Shown here: positions 33,210 through 43,516 of the stretch, piece by piece
Position numbering within the stretch: position 1 is the stretch's first letter
Layout: every line of letters begins with the position of its first letter
Assembly (NCBI GenBank): GCA_963853835.1
Contig: OY970829.1
Span: forward strand, 5,996,446 to 6,060,445
Direction: 5' to 3'
Length of the DNA: 64,000 nt
DNA from: Calendula officinalis
Taxonomy: Eukaryota > Streptophyta > Magnoliopsida > Asterales > Asteraceae
Notes under the pieces: model-generated
The model's input: only the letters and a program-made list of their open reading frames with translations
Told to the model about the DNA's origin: nothing
Database searches by the model: none
Program-made: the position numbers and the translations under genes

Positions 33210-35850
33210 ATGAGGAGAGATAGATGCTATCTGGATATTAGCATCGGAGGAGATCTAGAAGGAAGAATAATTGTGGAATTGTTCACTGATATCGTCCCCA
33301 AAACTGCCGCTAATTTCAGGGCACTCTGTACCGGAGAGAAAGGTATTGGCCCTGTCACCGGCGTTCCGCTTCATTATAAGGTCAAATTTCGTCACTGTTC
33401 TTCATTATAAGCATTAATTGCTGGTTAGTTTGATATTAAATGTTATAATTGTGCATGAATCGTTGCTGAATACTGAAATAATAATGGTTCATTTGATGTG
33501 ATTTGTTATAATTGCGGATGAATTCTTGTTGAATACGTAAATCGAAATGATTAATTTGATGTGATTTGTTATTGCTCGTGAAAATTAAATCACCGGTGGC
33601 CAGTAGTTGACTAATAAATGTTTATTTAATGAAGTTGAACTTGAAATTGGACGGAATCTTACCGTTTACTGTGTTTTAGAAACAATTTGCTATGAATTCT
33701 ACTTGTATTCAAATATCTTAACTGAACATGTAGAATTTAGGGTTTCAAAAACCTCTAGAATCACTTCTCACTGAAAAATATTAACTTCAGGGAGTTCGTT
33801 TTCACCGGTTGATTAAAAGCATCAAGATTGAAGGTGGTGATATTTGTAATGGCGATGGTATTGGTGGAGAATCTATATACGGTTTACATTTCAATGATGA
33901 AAATTTTGAAATGAAACACGAAAGAAAAGGAATGTTATCAATGATAAACTCGGGTCCAAACACCAACGGATCACAATTTCTCATCACAACAACCAGAACT
34001 CCACATTTAGATGGGAAAAATGTTGTGTTTGGGAGAGTGGTTAAAGGTATGGGAGTTGTGAAATCAATTGAACATGTGGCTACTGATGATAATGATTGCC
34101 CGATTCAAGACGTTGTAATTGTGGATTGTGGTGAAATTAAAGAAGGTGAAGATGATGGAATTGGGAATTTTTTTAAAGATGGTGATTTGTTTCCTGATTG
34201 GCCCGTTGACCTTGATAATGGATCTAGTCAACTTTCTTGGTGGTTGGATGCTGTTGATTCAATTAGGGCTTGTGGAAATGAAGCTTTTAAGGTAAATTGC
34301 AAAAAAAAAAAAAACAAAAAAAAAAACACAAATTATATATAATTAATAAAAAAGTTCACCTTTTTTGTTGGAAATACAGAGTTATTTATGTTTTTAAGTT
34401 GAAATGCAGAAGCATGATCATAAAATGGCTCTGAGAAAGTATAAAAAAGCCGTGCGGTATTTGGATGTTTGCTGGGAGAAAGAAGGAATTGACGATGGTT
34501 GACCAACATTTATTTATATTCGCATGTTTTTATATATATTTATTTGTTATTTGAAGTGATTTTTGGTTTAAAAATTGCAGAGAGAAGTATTTCTATGGGA
34601 AAGAAAAAGGCACAAATATTCACAAACAGTGCTGTAAGTATAATTTGTATGAAATAATACGTAGAAATGTATAATGTTGTAGTTAAGTGGTTATTTATTC
34701 ATGTTTTCAGGCTTGTAAACTGAAATTAGGGGATCCAAAAGGAGCACTATTTGACACAGAATTTGCATTGCGTGATGATCAAAATAATGCAAAAGCTTGG
34801 TTTCGTCAAGGTCAGGTTGGTGATGTCATCAATTGGCTGCTTATTAATATGGTTTTTTAAATACTAATTTAATTATTGTAAAATATTTTGATATATAGGC
34901 ACATGTGGCTCTTAATGAGGTAGATCCTGCAATAGAGAGTTTCAAGAAGGCACAAGAGTTGGAGCCAAATGATGGTCAGAATTCATCCATCCTCTTATAT
35001 TTTATTTTGTTTAAACATATATTAAAATGACAAAAATACATTTTAATACCCTGAATTTAGATGACTGGATCTTCTACTACTCTGAACTATTAAAGGTGCA
35101 ACATGGTACCTGAAGGCTGTACTTGACAAAATGGTCAATTTAGTGCCCTAACTCATTAATTTGATCACGTTTTCTTACTAGACTTACTTTCATTGGAGCT
35201 TTTGACGAAATAAAAAATATACGTTTAACTCAATGTGTTGATATTATATTCAAATCACATGAGAAAACAATACCAAATTAGTGAGCCAGGGTACTAAATC
35301 AACTATTTTTTTCAAGTTCAGGATACTATATTACACATTTAATAGTTCAGGGCAGTGTAAGACCTATGCAGCCAAATTCAAGATACTAAAATGTATTTTG
35401 ACCTATTAAAATCATATACTTCCTCCGTTTCTAAATAAGTGATACACTTTCCATTTTGAGGTGTTTCAAAATAAGTGATAGACTTTGAAAACTTACCATA
35501 TTTGGTAAAAAGTAGTGGGGCCCATACTCACTAATTATCTCATTAATATAATAAAATGACACATATACCCTTACTTTTTACATTTAAACATCATTAATTT
35601 CACTTCAGTCAAAATATGTGGGACCCATCCCCCACTATCTATCTACTTTAATCTAATTAACCTTCATTATCATATTTTGTCTCAAAAAATGTGAAGGCCA
35701 AAATGTATCACTTATTTTGAAACGGATTTATTTGCAGTTGGAATAAAAAAGGAGTTGAAGGCAGCACTGAAGAAGGTTGCAGACAGAGTTGAAAGAGAAA
35801 AGAAAGCATATGCCAAGATTTTTTCAAAGTCATTACTCACCAACGAGTAA
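33210..35850 (+). CDS. CYP40: cyclophilin-40-like peptidyl-prolyl isomerase with TPR domain
   Basis: Seven exons: 33210-33380, 33791-34291, 34410-34497, 34581-34633, 34711-34815, 34899-34974, 35738-35850 (stop included). All junctions are GT-AG. Joined protein 368 aa, close to the usual 361. CYP40 is a cytosolic Hsp90 co-chaperone; in Arabidopsis (SQUINT) it supports microRNA-dependent phase change. Residues about 5-172 are the cyclophilin domain with the CYP40-type insert GEKGIGPVTGVPLHYK. Residues about 205-340 hold three TPR motifs. Hsp90-clamp positions are kept: Arg216 (Lys in most relatives), Asn220, Asn269, Lys299, Arg303. In the isomerase pocket Arg63 and Gln119 remain, but the Phe, Met, Gln and second Phe are replaced by Ile68, Lys69, Glu71 and Leu121, and the Ala by Ile109, suggesting weak or absent isomerase activity. 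The last intron holds two MITEs. Confidence 0.93.
35029..35403. mobile_element. Mutator-type MITE in CYP40 intron 6
   Basis: Long imperfect inverted repeats (about 110 bp), starting GACAAAAATACATTTTAAT and GGTCAAAATACATTTTAGT, with shared CTGAACTATTAAA. Flanked by a perfect 9-bp duplication TATTAAAAT (35020-35028, 35404-35412). Confidence 0.88.
35419..35726. mobile_element. Stowaway-like MITE at the CYP40 last splice acceptor
   Basis: Left end CTTCCTCCGTTTC after TA, right end the complement of TCCGTTTCAAAATAAGTG. The last few terminal bases are altered, and the AG acceptor of exon 7 lies only 11 bp further on (35736-35737). Confidence 0.82.
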
Positions 35851-35990
35851 CAAATACAACATTTTTCTATTTTAAGTTTGTTTTCACGGGTTGTAAATTT
35901 GACCCTTTTATAGGCTTTCACTTGGAATATCCATATAATTTTCATCACAAAATCATATTATATGACATCATTGTATCAAGTGAAAACAGG

Positions 35991-38399
35991 TTATGAGTTA
36001 TAATTGTCAAGCCCTAAATCTCTAAGTGCAGCTGTGGCTGCATCTCTGCAACTTTTATGGTTTTCCTTAGCATTCCTTATCAACTTCTCAATACCATTAC
36101 TCAATAAAATAGACCTGTACAACACATAATCAACACCCAGACTTAATTTTAATTAAAATTAAAATAAAAATTAACCTGTTTTCTGGATTTCTAGCAACAA
36201 GATTGCGGATCATGAGACAAGAATTTTTCTGCAACTGATATGATTGAGGGAACTTTTTCATAGATTGTATAGCAAGCTCTCCTGCTCCAGCTTCCATAGC
36301 CAATCCCACAGTTGCAGGTGATCGCAGGCACAGGGTACATATGATGGTCATCACCTGTATTGCAAAACACATGTAACTAACCACTTCATCTAAAGAGTAA
36401 ATTACATAAATCGTCCCTGTAGTATCTGTGAAATATTGGATTTTGTCCCTCAACCCTTTTTATTACACATATAGTCTCTAATTTTAACAATTATGAGGCG
36501 GCCCCTAAAGTAAAAAATAAAGGTAAAGTTTTTAGGGATCACTGATGTTACAAATTTCAAAATTAAGGTCATTGATGTTACAAGTTTTCATTATTAGAGA
36601 CTATTCGTAAAATAAAGAAAGTCGGAGAGACGAAATCCATAATTTCATACAAAGAACAAGGACGATTTATGTAATTTACTCTTCATTTTAATACACAAAA
36701 TTTTGTCAATAAATACAGAATAAAGACCATTACAATAGTTAATTACCTCTTGAATGACAGAAGGATCATCAGCAAGTCTGTTAGAAAGTGTAATGAGTCT
36801 ATTTAAACCTCCTTTTTCAACAATTGCACTCTTGATATAATCACTTCCTGCCAACTAATCAAAACATACAATGTTTTTAAGATGCATAATTTTTTTTTTA
36901 ATTGAGGTTTAACTGATTTTTCAAACCTTTGATAATAAGGAGCAACAAGCTTTAGCCACAATCTTGTTCCCCTGTACACCAGAGTCATCAATACATACAA
37001 GCAATGTATCTATACCGCCATTTTCAGCAACCGATCTGCATATTTCATCCTGAAACCAGAAACATGCAAAAATAACAGAAATTAAGTTGGTATAACCTAA
37101 TAAAGTTTAGATTTTTATGTATTTATGCAAGTCTTCAAGATCTATTTAACAGTCGATTGTATCTCTACACAATTGTAAATGTGTATATGAAATATAATTT
37201 CACACTCACATTCACTGCAACAGCCTTTAGTGCAATAGTTGCTGATACTAAACTTGGTGATTTAATCCCATCATTAAGTGACTTCACAAGAGCTTCAGTA
37301 ATTCCAATTTTTGCAAATTGTCGAGCATACCCATAAACCTAGAAATACATCACATTTATAATTTATAATTCTTAGGATAAAGAATTAAACAGTTGTAACA
37401 TATGTTTCTGTATGTTGCTTACTTGTGAAGCAATTACACGGGTATCATCAGCTGCCAAGAGTACCCGAATAGCATCATATAAACTAGGGATGCTTCCTTT
37501 AGTATGTTTGTTCATGATTGTAACAATTAATTCGTCTATGTGTAACTCCACAAAAGATTCCTTGAGAACTTCATTACCAGTTGCAGATGCAGCAACAACA
37601 GAAAAACAACTGTTCAGAATACTGACATTTTGAGTTTCATCAGTTAGGATATCGACCACCATTTTTGGTCCACCGTTTTGCCTGAAAGTTTCTGTAATTT
37701 GAAGATCTGCATTAAAAGATTTTATTCATGATTATCACGATCTTAACATTTTAATGCTATACATGATAGAACTTAGTATTACAGCCATGATCCTGTATTG
37801 AATCTGAGCCATTTTCACCAATTTTAGTAGTTCTCATTTTCAACATCTGATTCATGCTATAGAATACTGATTAAGTTCCATGATCGGAAAATGATATACT
37901 GTGATACACACAATAAAACTAGGAAATACCATTATTAAGTAAACAGATCGAGTTAACCAATCATACCATGAAGAAATGCAGCTAATGCATTCAAAGCCGA
38001 TACAAGTGCTGAATGATGACCCCTAAGTTTCGAACAAATAGAACACATCAATTCTACACCACCGTTTCTCGTAGCAATTGCAGCATTTCCGGATCCTTCA
38101 ACACGCGACAGTACAGTCAAATTATCGAACAAACCTAACGCTTCATTTACAACTGCATCAGTCCAATCGGAACTCTGTAATTGTTTGATTCTCTCGAGAG
38201 ATTGAATCATAGGACTGATTTCTCCGGGGAGTGTAGTGGTGACGATACCAGAGAGATCTACACCTTGAAGAGTTAGGGTTTCGATGGCGTCAGTTAAGGC
38301 TTCCGCTGGATCCATACCTAGATCGTCTATGTTCTCTTTAACCATTTCATCGAATGCTTGTTGAGAGATCGCTCGACCGGTAGGTTTTGCAGGGGCCAT
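35991..38399 (-). CDS. ARMC6-like armadillo-repeat protein
   Basis: Seven exons on the minus strand, in order: 38399-37967, 37706-37423, 37338-37210, 37049-36927, 36854-36747, 36354-36176, 36114-35991 (stop included). All are GT-AG and the frame is continuous; 459 aa. The ATG at 38399 (MAPAKPTGRAISQQAFDEMV) is the first in its frame. The N-terminus (FDEMVKENIDDLGMDPAEAL) and the C-terminus (CRDAATAALRDLGL) are the marks of the ARMC6 family; between them are helical armadillo-type repeats (for example GGVELMCSICSKL, NGGIDTLLVCIDDSG, EKGGLNRLITLSNRL). The protein probably acts as a scaffold; its role in plants is not established. Its stop lies 140 bp from that of CYP40, which is transcribed towards it. 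Confidence 0.9.
36395..36681. mobile_element. TIR MITE in an ARMC6-like intron
   Basis: Perfect inverted ends of at least 20 bp (GAGTAAATTACATAAATCGT and complement) 287 bp apart, in the intron between exons 5 and 6. Flanks (TTCATCTAA and TTCATTTTA) suggest an imperfect 9-bp duplication, hence Mutator-type. Confidence 0.75.
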
Positions 38400-38529
38400 G
38401 TCGTGCCGGAGGTTAGTGGTTGCCGTAGAGATCGGCGGTGGTGGGCTGGTGGTAGGAAATTGGAGTGTGAGTTGAAACTTGAAAGTTTGAAGTTTTGTTT
38501 CCGGAAATGACACAAATCACCTTTGAATT

Positions 38530-38894
38530 TTATTTGATCATAAATGACCCCATATGTTTCACATAACTACAAAATGTACCTTGAAAGTCTGAATTATTGC
38601 AACATCAGCCCAATCGACCACAAACATTCTATTGGGCTTGGACCATTAATTGGGCCGAGTAAAGTCGAAATAAGAATCAACAACTATAAATAAAATGACC
38701 ATTATTGAATCTTTTAGCACCGTAACACTAATTAAATTCTCGTCATTTTAGTTGCTTATATTATTTTCAATACACAAAGTAGTGACTGAAAAGACGAGTA
38801 TACCCTTTATGTGGATTCTTGTAGTAGCACACAAGCTTTTTTTTCTAATGAACTGAATATTTAGTTCAACTAATTGTGACTTGAGTTTATCATA
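38530..38894. other. intergenic upstream of the ARMC6-like gene
   Basis: Contains the promoter side of the minus-strand gene. GGGCC-type motifs (TTGGGCTTGG near 38633, TTGGGCCGAG near 38650) could be TCP/site II-like elements, which often drive housekeeping genes. No clear TATA box. Confidence 0.3.
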
Positions 38895-38902
38895 TTCTTA
38901 AA

Positions 38903-39308
38903 TAGAGGTAGCATAAAAAATCGTATCAGGATTTCAAATGAGCCTTTGGATCCGAATGCGTCGGATTTGGATCAATTCGAGTGTCCGTGAGGAAACTGGT
39001 TTAAAAATCGGATTAGGAAACCCTATTTGAAAACCAAACTTGTATATAGCCATTGAACCGAATTCACTATTCAACGGAATATTTATAAGTGAGTTGGGGT
39101 GACAAATGTACAAAAAAGTGATCCAATCCGGTTTTGAATCTTGTTTCGATCTGATCCAATCTGGTTTCTATTGGTTTATAAGTTTTCGATCCGAATCTGG
39201 TTCAAATCTGATATTGTGTTGACACAATCCAATTTTGACCAAATTTAACCATATCCGGTCTAGTTTTAAACCCAGTTTATATTTTTTAATCTGGTTTGAT
39301 CACGTCTA
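38903..39308. mobile_element. diverged hAT-type MITE, 406 bp
   Basis: The ends TAGAGGTAGCAT and the complement of TAGACGTGATCA are flanked by TTCTTAAA (38895-38902) and TTCTCAAA (39309-39316), 7 of 8 matching. The interior is rich in GATCCGAAT/AATCTGGTTT motifs. Confidence 0.75.
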
Positions 39309-39667
39309 TTCTCAAATACCCCTTTACAACATATATTTCCGCTCAACAAATCTAACCCAAAACATTTTATTTTTATAATAATAAAAATGAACCAATTTTC
39401 CAATATTCGTCATTGATCAATTCCATCTTCTACTTTAGAATTTACCACATAATGTTTACCCAATATTTAGTGGAAGAATTACTGCCCTTAGTGGAATATT
39501 CATACACCATAGATTCCTCCACTTTGATATATATGAATTTCGGCTACATACAAATGAGAACACGAGAATTTACGAAGATCCACAAGTTTTCTACATTACA
39601 CCAACCCAACTAAGCCGAAATTAGGCTAATTTCCATTTATTAGTTGAATTCTTTTCTTGATTAACAT

Positions 39668-39677
39668 CTATATAAAC
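39668..39677 (+). promoter_or_regulatory. TATA box of the cupredoxin gene
   Basis: CTATATAAAC about 85 bp upstream of the ATG at 39761. Confidence 0.65.
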
Positions 39678-39760
39678 ACGTTATTTATGAACTTCATCAA
39701 TCACAAACCTAAGCTAATTTCAATTCAAGCCCTTTCTCGTACATTTTAAGAAAACTTGTA

Positions 39761-40724
39761 ATGAAGTCATTGGCCTCGATGTACACATCATTGCTCGTTA
39801 TAGTGATTGTATGTGCAATATTGGCAGTTGGATCGAGCAATGTGAATTTCCAAAAGGGTCCCCAAAATTGGAATTTCGAGGCCAACTATACGAATGAGCC
39901 ATTTAGATACAAACGCCCGAACCCTGTTCATAGTTCTAGAAGAGTCATTGTTGGTGGATCTGATAATTGGCGATTCGGTTTCAACTACACCGAATGGGCT
40001 AGAACAAACGCCCCATTCTTCTTCAACGACACTTTAGGTATATATCTCTATGGTGCATGAACCATGCATTTTCGAAGTCTTATTTATTTGAGATATTTAC
40101 CAAAATAGACGAAAAATAGACATTTATTTCCTAAAATATATATTTGCTCGACCGTGTGACTTAATATTTTTTTGTGTGACTCTGGATTTATTTGTGCGAC
40201 TCGTATGTTTTTTTGTTCGACCCTGATAACACTTTTCAAATTAGTGTGGAGTTGCACATGGCCGCACGATCACATGCTATATTTTGAGAATATTTGGAAG
40301 TGAATTATATTTTTAAAATTTTGGATTTTACTAGGTGTATTTTTGGAAATCACCCTATTTTTTATCAAGTGGCATGATAATTTTGTTATCGACTCAAACT
40401 ACTACAAAATTATCGATCCTAGAGAACCTTTTTTAATGATTTGATATTGAAATTGGCGGTTTTGTAGTGTTCAAATTTGATCCACCTAGCGATAGCAATG
40501 CACATCCACCTAGCATTTATATGCTACCAAATCTATGGAGTTTTTTGAGGTGCGACTTGAGATGGGCAAAACTTGTGGCGAACACATCACAAGGTGGCGG
40601 AGAAGGGTTCGAGTTTGTGCTCAACAAATGGAAGCCATATTACTTTGCTTGTGGTGAAAGCAACGGGTTTCATTGTCAATCTGGAATGAAATTTTTCGTG
40701 ATGCCATCGTTTCGTTGGTATTGA
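39761..40724 (+). CDS. plant cyanin-like cupredoxin, secreted
   Basis: Two exons, 39761-40037 and 40468-40724 (stop included), joined in phase 1; 177 aa. An N-terminal signal peptide (about 1-26, with a SLLVIVIVCAILAVG hydrophobic core) directs it to the secretory pathway. The plastocyanin-like fold starts at VIVGGSDNWRFGFNYTEW and continues with FFFNDTLVFKFDPPSD, the hallmark of phytocyanins. The C-terminal copper loop is complete: Cys in YYFACGE, His in GFHC and Met in SGMKFFV. The first histidine ligand is less clear: there is a His in AHPPSIYML, but not in the usual His-(Asn/Ser)-Val spacing. There is no Pro-rich linker or GPI signal after the domain. It belongs to a little-studied cupredoxin subfamily with the NLWS...CDL and GGGEGFEFVL motifs. 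N-glycosylation sequons are present (NYT, NDT, NTS). Confidence 0.85.
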
Positions 40725-41418
40725 ACATATATTTAATATCCCATTTTGATTGGTAGAAGAATAATGAATCGATTGCATTCTTGTTTTGGGTTTAAAGCTT
40801 TCTAGATATAAGAAACTATTTGATGTTGATTGTATTAATTACCTACAATTTGTGATTCACCTATTGTTTGTTATGCATTGCATATTGTTTTGACAATTGA
40901 ACTCCGGATACTTACTATATGAAATAAATCGTTTTTCGAATGTTACCTTTATGTGTTTTTAATATAGTATTTTAATAGTTCAGACATCAGGATAGTAGAG
41001 AACACAGTCAGTTAAAATTAAGATACTATATTGCATTTAGTCATTAATTAAATAAAAAATTATGGTCAAAATTTTAGCAAGTTGCAAGTGAAGACCCAAC
41101 ATACCGGTCCATACCTAAATTCCACAACGGAAATCGACATTTTTCCAATAACCTTTTGGAATTATGACAAGTCCCCATCTTCTTCCACAACGTACACCAA
41201 TTGTCTGCCACTTTGTTACGACACCAACATCAAATTTTAGGTGACCTCGATCTACCGTCTAACCAAATTAATCATCCGTCTTTCATTGATTACTCGGTCT
41301 ACTTTGATAATTAAATTTAGCTAATTCGTTGTCTCACTATTAATACATGTGTTACCACTTACTACTAAATGACTTTAGTTAATGTAGCAACAGCTATAAC
41401 ATTTAAATGTTATACATG

Positions 41419-41496
<78 letters not shown>

Positions 41497-43242
41497 GCAT
41501 AAGAGCGAGATGCGACTCTGCCATTATGAAATAGCCCATGGCGGTGGTGTACTAAATGACAAGATCATAAAATTTCGCGAATTACTAAATGACAAGATCA
41601 TAAAGGAATGGATGAGCTTGCACTGCAAACCTATCCTTCGAAGTATATGTGATTATAAAGTGCTGCACTCATGACCCATTGCATCTGTTGGCATTGATTT
41701 TAGGGCCAGTATATCGAAGAAGATACTATTAATGAAACAAATAGTCAATGCAAAGATAAAGAGATTCACAATAACGACATAAGGAATTAAGTATAAACAC
41801 GTTATATAAAATAATTAGCATACACCCATCAGGAAGTAACGAAGAAAGAAAAGAAAATAAAGCCTCAAATTCGATCAGAAGTCTGAAGTCAACAAATGAA
41901 GGATCATTTCGGGTAATGTCTGGTTCCGAAAATATTCTTAAATGAATTGGAATCTGTCAAAAAATTAAATCACGGTGATGGTAGCGGTAGTGAAGACGGT
42001 GGCGAGTCAATAAAATGAGATGTTTATGACCAAGGTAATTTTTTACATTCTTCATTAAAGAATTTTAAAATGTCTCTCTAGTGATACATTCACATTCTCT
42101 TGTGTGATGAAGGTTTTTAAGAATCACATATTTCAATTTTATTCCAAAATGAATCAAACTCATTGGAGTTGGAATCTGATTTCTTCAAAATCCTAAGAAT
42201 TGACACAACTATTTGCCCATATTAATCTAAATTATATCCATCGTACACAATAAATTGTCAAAGAAAGACTACAAAAACCAAAAGTAGAAAGCAATTGGGC
42301 ATAGACATCCACTTTCCACTAAATTCATAATTTATCATTGCACGTTGAAAAGAAAAACCTTCCACATGCCACGTAAAGGAACTACTAAACTAAATTTCGT
42401 ATGAATTTTTAACAATTAGTTAAAGGTGAATTTAGTTAGCTGGAATCCTTGGGAATTTAAAGAAATTGTTATCCAATTCATACGGATTCCTATATTTGAT
42501 TGGATGGAACTGAAATATTTGATTGGAAAACATTCCATCAAACATGAGAATTCCATCCAATGGAGGAACGATTTGAGATCAGACGAATGAAAAAATATGT
42601 AGATTACCTTATTAGTTGTAAGCACCTTTGAATCTTAAACCAACCACGTACCAACCACCACCACCACCACCCGCGATCACCCACCGCTATGCCACCCACC
42701 GCCACCACCGCTACCACCGCCCACCACCACTAACGTCATTTTACAGAATTCTAATTCCATTTCCTTCCAACCAAACAGAATATTGAATTGAATTTTCAAT
42801 TTCATTTCCTACTAACCAAACAGAGTATAAAATTGAAATCCAATTCCTGACAGATTTCAATTCCTTTATAGATTCTATTTGTATCAGAAACATAACATAT
42901 TAATGAACCAAACGCCCGCAAAACTAAATTAGATGTTAATTTCACGAGCGTTTCTAAGTTTTAACAATAATCGAACTACTAAACTAACTTTAGAAAAACC
43001 ATAAAAGTAGTTATGCAAAATAAAATAATTTATAAAAGGAAAAGCAACTGAATTTCCGTAATCAGCCAAATTGGCAGCTAAATTAATCTCGCCCGCTCAT
43101 TGGTAGAAACAATATAATATCATAAGAAAACAATAACACAGAAAGCAAAACCCAAAAAAGTAGAAAATATTAAAAGAAAAATTAAAAGAAAAAGAGTAAC
43201 AAATTAAAAAGACAAGCTTTCGTTACTTCATACTCATAAACT
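40725..43242. other. intergenic, 2.5 kb
   Basis: No gene supported. A single arm of the long-TIR MITE family seen in CYP40 intron 6 is recognisable near 40975-41045. Around 42030-42200 and 42416-42920 are AATTCCAATT/CCAAACAGA-type motifs like those in the element at 28420, probably old MITEs without defined ends. A CCACCACCG-rich tract lies at 42655-42730. Confidence 0.4.
41423..41492. repeat. (TA)n microsatellite, about 70 bp
   Basis: Uninterrupted TA repeat. Confidence 0.95.
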
Positions 43243-43516
43243 ATGGAAACGTAAACGAATGGACGCCATTGATATTTATAAACCCACCCTCTCTCACGCC
43301 GGAGATCGCCTCTGCACCGGAATCTCTAAAAACCGACCACCGTCGTCATGGGATCATGCGCTTCCAAGCCTCCCAGACGTAACCCATATGCGCCACGAGA
43401 TCTCCCGGAGCTACCCATCACACCGGAAAAACACAACCGCCAGGACGACGATGATCCATCCGCCGGCGGAAAAACCTCGCCGTCATACAGTCTCAGCCCT
43501 GTTCACCTCTTCTTAG
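43243..43516 (+). promoter_or_regulatory. upstream ORFs of the CRK gene
   Basis: Two ATGs precede the kinase start at 43348. A 3-codon ORF is at 43243-43254. An 85-codon ORF (43259-43516, MDAIDIYKP start) is in another frame and runs 169 bases past the kinase ATG. If both lie in the mRNA leader, they would reduce translation of the kinase. The transcription start is unknown. Confidence 0.4.
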
